Assembly (NCBI RefSeq): GCF_004364975.1
Contig: NZ_SOBW01000007.1
Location: 1,426,001 to 1,490,000, forward strand
Reading direction: 5' to 3'
DNA: 64,000 bases
Source of the DNA: Gelidibacter sediminis
Lineage (GTDB): Bacteria > Bacteroidota > Bacteroidia > Flavobacteriales > Flavobacteriaceae
Below are positions 38,134 to 45,585 of the stretch, piece by piece. Positions within the stretch are counted from its first letter, which is position 1. Every line of letters starts with the position of its first letter. Under the pieces are notes generated by a model. That model did not search any database and was not told where the DNA came from. It worked only from the letters and a program-made list of their open reading frames with translations. The translations under genes and the position numbers were made by a program.

Positions 38134-38251
38134 AAGATTTGACGTTGCGCGTCGAAGGTAGTTTCCACTGCCTTTAGCATTTTTAGTCCCAAGTTCGATT
38201 TAAAATTTAAGTCTATTGGAAGAGGTTGCAATCAGTCAAATCTTTCCTCTC
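38134..38251 (-). promoter_or_regulatory. SAM-II-like (long-loop) riboswitch candidate in the metK leader
   Basis: Read on the minus strand, GAGAGG (38246-38251) pairs with CCUCUU (38220-38225). The 20-base loop contains GAUUUGAC and ends UUGCAA, and UGCUAAAGG follows at 38170-38180. These blocks match SAM-II aptamers, with longer connecting loops. Downstream, GUCAAAUCUU (38134-38143) is a perfect complement of AAGAUUUGAC (38235-38244) in the loop and could act as the expression platform. Location upstream of metK fits. The class assignment is from memory of the SAM-II consensus and was not tested by covariance search. Confidence 0.7.
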
Positions 38252-38264
38252 AATTAATATGTGG

Positions 38265-38294
38265 CAAAAGTAAAAAAATTAAACGGATGGCAAA
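38265..38294 (-). promoter_or_regulatory. Promoter of metK
   Basis: Minus strand: TTTG (38291-38294), 18 bases, then TACTTTTG (38265-38272). Transcription would start near 38258, a few bases before the riboswitch hairpin. Confidence 0.7.
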
Positions 38295-38440
38295 TCCTTT
38301 TAAAATTATTTCGTTTAAAATTAACGTTTGAAATTTTTTTTAATTTAAAATAGACTCATGTAAAGCACTGTAAACGAAAGTTTTATGACTGTTTTTTGAG
38401 GGGCTTGAAACGGTGTGTTTAAAAATTAAACCGCAATTAA

Positions 38441-38473
38441 TTTGGAATTGTAATTTTTGTGTTGCAATATTTG
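38441..38473 (+). promoter_or_regulatory. Candidate promoter of the SAM-I/metY transcript
   Basis: TTTG (38441-38444), 21 bases, then AATATTTG (38466-38473), one mismatch from TAnnTTTG. It lies about 30 bases before the riboswitch. Confidence 0.4.
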
Positions 38474-38503
38474 TGCTCACAAAGTTCAAAAACTTATTGA
38501 AGT

Positions 38504-38622
38504 GTTATCAAGAAAGGCGGAGGGATTAGACCCGATGAAGCCTTAGCAACCCTCTAGCAATAGTGAAGGTGCTAAATTCTACTTAATTGCTGATTCATTT
38601 ATCGGCTAATTGGATAGATAAC
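38504..38622 (+). promoter_or_regulatory. SAM-I (S-box) riboswitch upstream of metY
   Basis: P1 pairs GTTATC (38504-38509) with GATAAC (38617-38622). The conserved core AGAAAGGCGGAGGGATTAGA, then CCGATGAAGCCTTAGCAACC and AAGGTGCTAAATTC, matches the S-box consensus nearly throughout. After the aptamer, AATTAC/GTAATT (38630-38647) plus a T-rich tract, and a complement to the metY start codon, are possible expression platforms. Confidence 0.93.
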
Positions 38623-38744
38623 TAAACATAATTACTCATCTGTAATTATAATTTTTCTTTTTAACATTTTTCTATTTGGTACGTCAGTGATGACGCAGTT
38701 GGCTTTTGTTTTAATTCATTTATTAACTCAAAAAAATTAGAAAA

Positions 38745-40037
38745 ATGAGTACACACAAATTCGCAACCCAAGCGTTGCACGCAGGACATGATGTTCAAGC
38801 AAACGGAGGCACCAGAGCAGTGCCAATTTACCAATCTACAGCGTATGTTTTTAAAGATTCAGACCATGCCGCAAACTTATTTGCACTGGCAGAACCAGGA
38901 AACATTTACACGAGAATCAACAACCCTACCAACGACATTTTAGAGCAGCGTTTAGCAGCACTTGATGGCGGAATTGCAGCAGTTGTAACCGCTTCAGGAA
39001 CCGCAGCAATTGCAACTACGCTTTTAACACTCTTGAGAGCTGGAGACCATATTGTGGCATCAAGCAGTTTGTATGGAGGGACTTACAATTTACTAAGTGT
39101 AACCTTACCAAGACACGGCATCACTACAACATTTGTAGATCCGTCTGACCCAGAAAATTTTGATAAAGCAGCCCAAGAAAACACGCGCGTCTTCTTTATT
39201 GAATCTTTAGGAAACCCAAAATTGGATGTCTTGGATATCAAAGGGATTTCTAAACAAGCAAAAGCTCATAAAGTGCCGTTAATTGTAGACAATACCATTG
39301 CCACTTCATATTTGGTAAAACCTATTGAACACGGTGCCAATATCGTTATTCACTCCTTAACAAAATATGTTAACGGTAATGGAACCGCTCTTGGAGGTGC
39401 TATTATTGATGCCGGAACATTTGATTGGGCCAATGGAAAATTCCCAGAATTTACGGAGCCTTCAGCAGGTTACCACGGATTGGTTTATACTGATGTTTTA
39501 AAAGAAGCGTCATTTATTGCTAAAGTGCGTATTGAAGGCTTGCGCGATTATGGCTCTGCTTTGAGTCCGTTTAATGCATTTCAAATTATTCAAGGTTTGG
39601 AAACATTAGAGCTCCGTATCAAACAACACAGTAAAAATGCGTTGGAATTGGCCAAGTGGTTACAAGAACAAAAGGAAGTGACTTGGGTCAATTATCCTGG
39701 ACTTGACAACAGTCCGTATAAAGCCCTAGCTGAAGAATATTTGCCTGAAGGACAAAGCGGACTCGTGACCTTTGGCGTGATTGGTGGCTATGAATCGGCT
39801 AAAACTATTGCCGATAAAACACAATTATTTTCTTTGTTAGCTAATATTGGTGATACCAAATCGCTCATCATTCACCCAGCAAGTACCACACATCAACAAC
39901 TATCTGATGAAGCTCAAGAAACCACCGGAGTGACTAAGGACTTGATCCGTTTGTCAGTTGGATTGGAGCATATTGATGATTTAAAAGCCGATTTGAAACA
40001 AGTGTTCGCACTGATCAAAGAAAAGGTCGAAGCTTAA
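38745..40037 (+). CDS. metY: O-acetylhomoserine sulfhydrylase
   Basis: 430 aa, the MetY size. A PLP enzyme of the Cys/Met metabolism family that joins sulfide and O-acetylhomoserine to give homocysteine. N-terminal FATQALHAGHD, the PLP lysine in VIHSLTKYVNGNGTALGGA, and IHPASTTHQQL are diagnostic; the long insertion around residues 220-260 (FPEFTEPSAGYHGL) separates MetY from MetB/MetZ. It is controlled by the SAM-I riboswitch upstream. Confidence 0.94.
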   Translation: MSTHKFATQALHAGHDVQANGGTRAVPIYQSTAYVFKDSDHAANLFALAEPGNIYTRINNPTNDILEQRLAALDGGIAAVVTASGTAAIATTLLTLLRAGDHIVASSSLYGGTYNLLSVTLPRHGITTTFVDPSDPENFDKAAQENTRVFFIESLGNPKLDVLDIKGISKQAKAHKVPLIVDNTIATSYLVKPIEHGANIVIHSLTKYVNGNGTALGGAIIDAGTFDWANGKFPEFTEPSAGYHGLVYTDVLKEASFIAKVRIEGLRDYGSALSPFNAFQIIQGLETLELRIKQHSKNALELAKWLQEQKEVTWVNYPGLDNSPYKALAEEYLPEGQSGLVTFGVIGGYESAKTIADKTQLFSLLANIGDTKSLIIHPASTTHQQLSDEAQETTGVTKDLIRLSVGLEHIDDLKADLKQVFALIKEKVEA

Positions 40038-40046
40038 GAATTTTTT

Positions 40047-40086
40047 AAAAGCAAGTCAGCGTAGGTTATGCAGACTTGCTTTTTTA
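40047..40086 (+). terminator. Terminator between metY and the metX-AK-HSD fusion gene
   Basis: AAAAGCAAGTC (40047-40057) pairs with GACTTGCTTTT (40073-40083) followed by T. The start codon of the next gene is only 20 bases beyond. Confidence 0.8.
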
Positions 40087-40106
40087 TTCATCCTAATACG
40101 TGTTCT

Positions 40107-43100
40107 ATGATTCCATTGAATTTTCTAGAAATTAAAAAGTACACCACTGAAAATGGCACAGAGGTGGACATTCAACTGTCCTATGAGCTCTTTGGTCAGC
40201 CTTTGCATGAGGCGCCTATCGTATTGGTTAATCATGCGTTGACAGGAAATAGCAATGTTGCGGGAAAAGGTGGCTGGTGGTTGGATTTGATTGGTCCTGA
40301 TAAAGTAATTGACACCAACGCGTACACTATTTTATCGTTCAATATTCCTGGAAATGGGTATGACGGATTCCTGATTGATAATTACAAAGATTTTGTTGCC
40401 CGGGATATTGCTAAATTATTCTTGGAGGGCTTAAAACAATTGAAAATCACTAAAGTGTTCGCTTTAATTGGTGGTTCTTTAGGAGGCGGTATTGCTTGGG
40501 AAATGGCATTTCTATCTCCAAAATTGGCCGAATATCTTATTCCTGTAGCAACCGATTGGAAATCGACCGACTGGCTGATTGCCAATTGTCAGATTCAAGA
40601 GCAATTTTTAGTCAATTCCAACAATCCTGTTCATGATGCCCGCATGCATGCCATGTTATGCTACAGAACGCCAAAATCGTTTAAAGAGCGCTTTCAACGC
40701 AGTAAAAATGACGACTTGGAAATCTTTAATGTGGAAAGCTGGTTACTACATCACGGGAATAAATTGCAGGAGCGATTTCAATTGTCTGCATATAAATTGA
40801 TGAATCAGTTGTTAAAGACTATTGATGTTACCAAGAACAATGGTGACAATGCCGATATTTTAAACACAATCCATTCGAACATCACAATTGTTGGCGTCGA
40901 TTCAGATTTATTTTTTACGGCTGAAGAAAATCGGGAAACTCAAAAGCAACTCGCATTAACACATCCAAATGTAACTTACAGCGAAATCAATTCAGACCAC
41001 GGGCATGATGCTTTTTTAATAGAATTTGAACAATTGGAAAAAATTATAGAGCCAATTTTTAGGCCTAATACAGCACATAAGAAAATGAAAATATTAAAGT
41101 TTGGTGGAAAATCTTTAGCGAATGGTGAAGGACTACAACGTACCATCGCTATCATCAAGAATAAAGTAGAAGACCAAGAGAAAATTGCCGTCGTTGTTTC
41201 TGCTCGTGGGAGCGCTACAGACGATTTAGAACATATATTATTGAAAGCATCGCAACGCGAGGATTATCAAGTAGAATTTGACGCTTTCAAAACGTATCAA
41301 ACAGAACCTTTACCAGCAATAGATTTTACAGAGGAATTTGCCGCTTTAGAAAATATTTTTCACGGGGTCAGACTTTTAGGCGATTATAGCAATAAAATAA
41401 AAGCTGAGGTTTTGGCTTATGGCGAGCTACTTTCTGCAAAGTTGATTACAAGCTTATTAAAGAACGATAACATTAATGCGAATGCCACCAATGCAGCAGT
41501 ATTAATTAAAACAGACGATGATTTCCTAAATGCACAACCTAATCAAAAGCAATCTCGAGAGAATGTTTTGGCGCATTTCAAGAATTATAATGGCACAACA
41601 GTAAATATTGTCACCGGTTTTATAGGGTCTAATGCCAAAAATGAAACGACTTTGTTGGGTAGAAATGGCAGTAATTATTCGGCGTCATTATTGGCTAATT
41701 ATTTAGATGCCGAAGAGCTTCAAAACTATACACATGTTAACGGAATTTACACGGCAAATCCTGATTTGGTGACTGAGGCTCAAAAAATAAGGGAATTGTC
41801 GTTTTCTGAAGCCAATGAGCTGGCCAATTTTGGTACCACGGTATTGCACGCCAAAACCATCATTCCGTTGTTAGAAAAGAATATCAAACTGCGGATTTTA
41901 AACACCTTCAATTCAGATGATGAAGGCACGTTGATTTCTGCAAAAGCCAATTCAAAAGAAGTGACATCTTTATCGGTTTTGGATAACGTGGCTTTATTGA
42001 ATTTGGAAGGACGCGGCTTGCTCGGAAAAGTAGGTGTAGATGCTCGCATATTTAAGGCATTGAGCCAACATAATATTAGTGTCAGCATTGTTTCGCAAGG
42101 CTCTTCTGAGCGTGGCATTGGTTTGGTGATTGATGCCGATAAAGCCACTCATGCTGTGATTGCCTTAGAACGCGAATTCGAAAATGATTTTTATTCTCAA
42201 GATGTCAATAAAATTGAGGTTATAGATGATGTATCGGTGATTTCCATTATCGGAATTGAATTGGGGTCGTTTCATAAACCGTTTAATGCCTTGATAAAAA
42301 ATCAAATCACACCGTTATTATTTAACAACACCGTAACGGGTAGAAATGTGAGTTTGGTCGTCCGTAAAAAGCACTTGCATAAAGCAGTCAATGTCATTCA
42401 TGGTGAAATATTTGGAGTTTCCAAGAAAATCAATATTGCCATTTTCGGACATGGTGGTGTTGGTGGTGCGCTGATCAATCAAATTCTAAAATCAAAAAAT
42501 GAAATTGAAAAACGAAAAGGCATCAACTTGAATATTTTTGCAATCGCCAATTCCAAACATGTGCTTTTCAATAAAAAAGGAGCTGATGAAAATTGGAAAC
42601 AAACACTAGCGAACATTTCAGAAAGCTATACAGTTCAAGATATCATTGACTTTGCAAAAACACACCATCTCGAGAATCTTATTGCTGTAGATAATACGGC
42701 AAGTTCAGAGTTTTATAATAATTACATTCCGTTGGTAGAGGCCGGATTTGATTTGGTGTCTTCCAATAAAATCGCCAATACAATTTCTCATGACTTTTAT
42801 TCAGAACTCAGAGAAAATTTAGAGCAGAACAAAAAGAATTATTTATACGAAACTACGGTTGGTGCTGGGTTGCCATTGATTGATACTATCAAATTATTGC
42901 ATGAATCTGGGGAGAACATCACACGAATTAGAGGGGTATTTTCAGGAACATTAAGCTATTTGTTCAATAATTTTTCAGTAGAGGACAAACCGTTCAGTTC
43001 GATTGTTCAAGAAACCATTGATAAAGGCTTTACAGAACCAGATCCACGTGAAGATTTCTCAGGTAATGACGTCGCCAGAAAACTATTAATATTGGCAAGG

Positions 43101-43502
43101 GAACTCGACCTGCAAAATGAGTTTGAGGATATATCTGTAGAAAATCTGATTCCAGAAGCCTACAGAGACATTTCTACAGAACAGTTTTTAGAGCAATTGG
43201 ACGTGTTAGACGCTAAATTTCAAGCTATAAAAGAAGGGCAAAAGGAAGGTCACGTGTTGCGTTATGTAGGCGACCTATCCGGTGATCTTTCACAAGATAA
43301 AGGGAATCTTGAAGTCAAATTGGTATCCATTCCATTGGATAGCACGCTGGGACATATTAAAGGCTCCGATGCTATTTTTGAAATTTTCACAGAATCTTAC
43401 GGCGAGCAACCTATCGTTATTCAAGGCGCAGGAGCAGGAGCAGAAGTGACCGCTAGAGGTGTCTTTGGAGATATTTTGAGATTGTCAAAACACATTAATT
43501 AA
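40107..43502 (+). CDS. Trifunctional fusion: MetX-like homoserine O-acetyltransferase, aspartokinase, homoserine dehydrogenase
   Basis: 1131 aa from the ATG at 40107; the ATG at 40068 lies inside the terminator hairpin and is unlikely. Residues 1-320 are an alpha/beta hydrolase of MetX type with Ser124 in GGSLGGG, Asp267 in DSDLFF and His300 in HGHDAFL as the triad. Residues 327-about 620 form an aspartokinase (KFGGKSLANGEG, LGRNGSNYSAS), followed by ACT-like regulatory repeats. Residues about 775-1131 are homoserine dehydrogenase (IFGHGGVGG, VGAGLPLIDTI, GTLSYLFNNF). It thus covers the first and third steps from aspartate to homoserine plus its acetylation, feeding metY. The kinase has Lys335 and Asn523 where homologues usually have Thr and Asp. 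Confidence 0.92.
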   Translation: MIPLNFLEIKKYTTENGTEVDIQLSYELFGQPLHEAPIVLVNHALTGNSNVAGKGGWWLDLIGPDKVIDTNAYTILSFNIPGNGYDGFLIDNYKDFVARDIAKLFLEGLKQLKITKVFALIGGSLGGGIAWEMAFLSPKLAEYLIPVATDWKSTDWLIANCQIQEQFLVNSNNPVHDARMHAMLCYRTPKSFKERFQRSKNDDLEIFNVESWLLHHGNKLQERFQLSAYKLMNQLLKTIDVTKNNGDNADILNTIHSNITIVGVDSDLFFTAEENRETQKQLALTHPNVTYSEINSDHGHDAFLIEFEQLEKIIEPIFRPNTAHKKMKILKFGGKSLANGEGLQRTIAIIKNKVEDQEKIAVVVSARGSATDDLEHILLKASQREDYQVEFDAFKTYQTEPLPAIDFTEEFAALENIFHGVRLLGDYSNKIKAEVLAYGELLSAKLITSLLKNDNINANATNAAVLIKTDDDFLNAQPNQKQSRENVLAHFKNYNGTTVNIVTGFIGSNAKNETTLLGRNGSNYSASLLANYLDAEELQNYTHVNGIYTANPDLVTEAQKIRELSFSEANELANFGTTVLHAKTIIPLLEKNIKLRILNTFNSDDEGTLISAKANSKEVTSLSVLDNVALLNLEGRGLLGKVGVDARIFKALSQHNISVSIVSQGSSERGIGLVIDADKATHAVIALEREFENDFYSQDVNKIEVIDDVSVISIIGIELGSFHKPFNALIKNQITPLLFNNTVTGRNVSLVVRKKHLHKAVNVIHGEIFGVSKKINIAIFGHGGVGGALINQILKSKNEIEKRKGINLNIFAIANSKHVLFNKKGADENWKQTLANISESYTVQDIIDFAKTHHLENLIAVDNTASSEFYNNYIPLVEAGFDLVSSNKIANTISHDFYSELRENLEQNKKNYLYETTVGAGLPLIDTIKLLHESGENITRIRGVFSGTLSYLFNNFSVEDKPFSSIVQETIDKGFTEPDPREDFSGNDVARKLLILARELDLQNEFEDISVENLIPEAYRDISTEQFLEQLDVLDAKFQAIKEGQKEGHVLRYVGDLSGDLSQDKGNLEVKLVSIPLDSTLGHIKGSDAIFEIFTESYGEQPIVIQGAGAGAEVTARGVFGDILRLSKHIN

Positions 43503-43514
43503 CATCCTGGCCCC

Positions 43515-43560
43515 TCGAGCGCAGTCGAGAGGTGAAGCTAGAGAACTCGACTGCGCTCGA
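43515..43560. repeat. 15-bp perfect inverted repeat upstream of the second sulfhydrylase gene
   Basis: TCGAGCGCAGTCGAG (43515-43529) and CTCGACTGCGCTCGA (43546-43560) are exact reverse complements around a 16-base loop. The G+C content is well above the surroundings. The element resembles interspersed extragenic palindromes of flavobacteria; a regulatory role is unproven. Confidence 0.75.
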
Positions 43561-43579
43561 TCCGACTAATAAAAATCAT

Positions 43580-44758
43580 ATGATGAGTAGAGAACATAAA
43601 TTCGAAACCGACGCTATTAAAACTCAAATGGAACGTTCAGAATTTCTGGAACATTCCACACCGTTACATTTAACATCAAGCTTTATTTTTGAAGATGCTG
43701 AAGACATGCGGGCGTCTTTCGCTGAAGAAAAAGAGCGAAACATCTATAGCCGGTTTACCAATCCGAACACTTCTGAATTTGTAGATAAAATGTGTAAGTT
43801 GGAAGGTGCAGAAAGTGGCTATGCATTTGCTACGGGAATGGCTGCAGTCTTTTCAACCTTTGCCGCTTTGTTAAATGCAGGCGATCATATCGTTTCGGCG
43901 CGCAGTATTTTTGGATCTACCCATACCTTATTCACAAAGTTTCTACCCAAATGGAATATAGAAACCAGTTATTTTAAAGTGGATGAAGTTGACAATATTG
44001 AGAGTTTGATTCAGCCCAACACTAAGATATTATATGTGGAAAGTCCCACAAACCCAGCAGTAGACATTTTAGATTTGGAAGTGCTGGGACAGATTGCTAA
44101 AAAGCATAGTTTAATTTTTATAATCGACAATTGTTTTGCAACCCCATATTTGCAAAACCCGATCAAATTTGGCGCTGATTTAGTGATTCATTCCGCCACG
44201 AAGTTAATTGATGGCCAAGGGCGTGTGTTAGGAGGTGTGACCGTCGGACGGGCAGACTTGATTCGGGAAATCTATCTCTTTTCCAGAAATACAGGCCCTG
44301 CATTATCGCCATTTAATGCCTGGATTCTTTCTAAAAGTTTAGAGACGTTGGGCGTGAGGGTAGATAGACACTGTGAAAATGCATTAAAGGTGGCCGAATT
44401 TTTAGAAACGCACAACAAAGTGGCGTTAGTTAAATATCCATTTTTAAAATCCCATCCGCAGTACGAGTTGGCCAAAAAGCAAATGAAGCAAGGTGGAAAT
44501 GTTGTCGCGTTTGAAGTAAAAGGAGGCATAGAGGCAGGACGGCAATTTTTAAATCAATTAAAAATGCTATCACTATCGGCTAATCTAGGCGATACACGTT
44601 CTATAGCCACGCATCCGGCAAGTACCACCCATAGTAAATTAAGCGAAGCAGACCGATTGGAAGTTGGGATTTCTGACGGATTGGTTCGAATTTCAGTGGG
44701 CTTAGAACATGTGGATGATATTATTGCTGACTTGAAACAGGCATTAGAATATGTTTAA
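43580..44758 (+). CDS. Trans-sulfuration family PLP enzyme, probable O-succinyl/acetylhomoserine sulfhydrylase (MetZ/MetB type)
   Basis: 392 aa from the ATG at 43580 (or 391 from 43583). A GTG at 43532 is in frame but would place the inverted repeat inside the coding region, so it is rejected. The PLP lysine is in VIHSATKLIDGQGRVLGG; FTNPNTSEFVDKMCKLEG, YVESPTNPAVDILD and THPASTTHSKLSEADR are family signatures. The RVLGG form is typical of MetZ sulfhydrylases rather than cystathionine synthases, but the substrate cannot be fixed. It is followed after 18 bases by the Rrf2 regulator. Confidence 0.88.
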   Translation: MMSREHKFETDAIKTQMERSEFLEHSTPLHLTSSFIFEDAEDMRASFAEEKERNIYSRFTNPNTSEFVDKMCKLEGAESGYAFATGMAAVFSTFAALLNAGDHIVSARSIFGSTHTLFTKFLPKWNIETSYFKVDEVDNIESLIQPNTKILYVESPTNPAVDILDLEVLGQIAKKHSLIFIIDNCFATPYLQNPIKFGADLVIHSATKLIDGQGRVLGGVTVGRADLIREIYLFSRNTGPALSPFNAWILSKSLETLGVRVDRHCENALKVAEFLETHNKVALVKYPFLKSHPQYELAKKQMKQGGNVVAFEVKGGIEAGRQFLNQLKMLSLSANLGDTRSIATHPASTTHSKLSEADRLEVGISDGLVRISVGLEHVDDIIADLKQALEYV

Positions 44759-44776
44759 AAAAAGTATCTTTGCGGG

Positions 44777-45190
44777 ATGCTTTCAAAAAAGACGAAATAC
44801 GGAATAAAGGCACTCACCTATCTGGCCAAGCAGGAGACAGGCGTTCCAGTATCAATTGCGACCATTTCTGAAATGGAAAATATTTCGCTTAAATTTTTGG
44901 AAACTATTCTACTCACGCTGCGCAAAAGCGGACTGCTGGGGTCTAAAAAAGGAAAATCAGGAGGTTACTATCTGCTTAAGGATGCTAAGGAAATTAAAAT
45001 GTCAACGGTCATAAGAGTCTTGGAAGGTCCAATTGCAATGGTGCCCTGCGTAAGTTTAAATTACTACGAGAAATGTTCAGACTGCCCAGATGAAGCGGCA
45101 TGTGCCGTACATCATCTAATGATTCGAGTGCGGGATAGTAATTTGAAAGTCTATGGGGAAACCTCTTTAGCAGATTTAATGCACTATTAA
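44777..45190 (+). CDS. Rrf2-family transcriptional regulator
   Basis: 137 aa. A winged helix-turn-helix starts LSKKTKYGIKALTYLAKQ and includes the recognition region ISLKFLETILLTLRKSGLLGSKKGKSGGY (residues about 36-64, abridged). Residues about 92-113 hold four Cys (PCVSLNYYEKCSDCPDEAAC, one more than the Fe-S triad of IscR). The position at the head of the sulfate-assimilation genes suggests a CymR/IscR-like sensor of sulfur or Fe-S status, with a candidate operator at 45266. Confidence 0.9.
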   Translation: MLSKKTKYGIKALTYLAKQETGVPVSIATISEMENISLKFLETILLTLRKSGLLGSKKGKSGGYYLLKDAKEIKMSTVIRVLEGPIAMVPCVSLNYYEKCSDCPDEAACAVHHLMIRVRDSNLKVYGETSLADLMHY

Positions 45191-45228
45191 ATCCGCAAAA
45201 AAAACCTATTATTTTTATCGATTTCAGG

Positions 45229-45287
45229 TTGCCCTGTTTAAAAATAATATTTAGGTTTGCATATTACCCTACTAAATCTATAGGAGT
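45229..45287 (+). promoter_or_regulatory. Promoter and candidate Rrf2 operator of the sulfate-assimilation operon
   Basis: TTG (45229-45231), 20 bases, then TAGGTTTG (45252-45259) is a good Bacteroidota promoter. Immediately downstream, 45266-45287 is an imperfect palindrome with half-sites ACCCTA and TAGGAGT around CTAAATCTA. It overlaps the expected start of transcription, the place for a repressor site. Confidence 0.6.
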
Positions 45288-45315
45288 AAAATAAAATATT
45301 AAAATAGTTATCATA

Positions 45316-45585
45316 ATGGACACGATTTTTGAATCTGATATAAGACAAGAACAAAGCGAGACTACCACAAGTACGAGTGTGGAATCTAAAGAAAATATCA
45401 AACGAACCTTATTAAAAACCATTAGTTGGCGCGTTGTAGGAACATTGGCTACCGTGGTCATTTCCTATGTCATAACCGGGACGTTAGCCTTGGCATTTTC
45501 AATAGGAGCAATAGAGCTGGTTTCTAAAATGGCCTTATACTTTTTTCATGAACGTGCGTGGAATACAATAAAATGGGGGAAATAA
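45316..45585 (+). CDS. DUF2061 small membrane protein
   Basis: 89 aa. An acidic N-terminus of about 30 residues precedes the DUF2061 domain (TLLKTISWRVVGTLATVVISYV...AIELVSKMALYFFHERAWNTIKWG) with two hydrophobic helices. In Bacteroidota and proteobacteria this domain recurs in sulfate-assimilation operons; its function is unknown. The stop codon overlaps the cysH start by one base, indicating coupled translation. Confidence 0.88.
   Translation: MDTIFESDIRQEQSETTTSTSVESKENIKRTLLKTISWRVVGTLATVVISYVITGTLALAFSIGAIELVSKMALYFFHERAWNTIKWGK

Noticed and set aside
40068-40106. Upstream ATG for the MetX-AK-HSD fusion
   Set aside because: It lies in the loop of a terminator hairpin and adds 13 residues not expected in MetX; the ATG at 40107 is preferred.
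43532-43579. GTG start for the second sulfhydrylase gene
   Set aside because: It would translate the right arm of a 15-bp extragenic palindrome; family homology begins after the ATG at 43580.
45558-45584. Earlier ATG for cysH
   Set aside because: It sits within the DUF2061 gene; the ATG at 45585 overlaps its stop codon by one base, a usual coupled arrangement.
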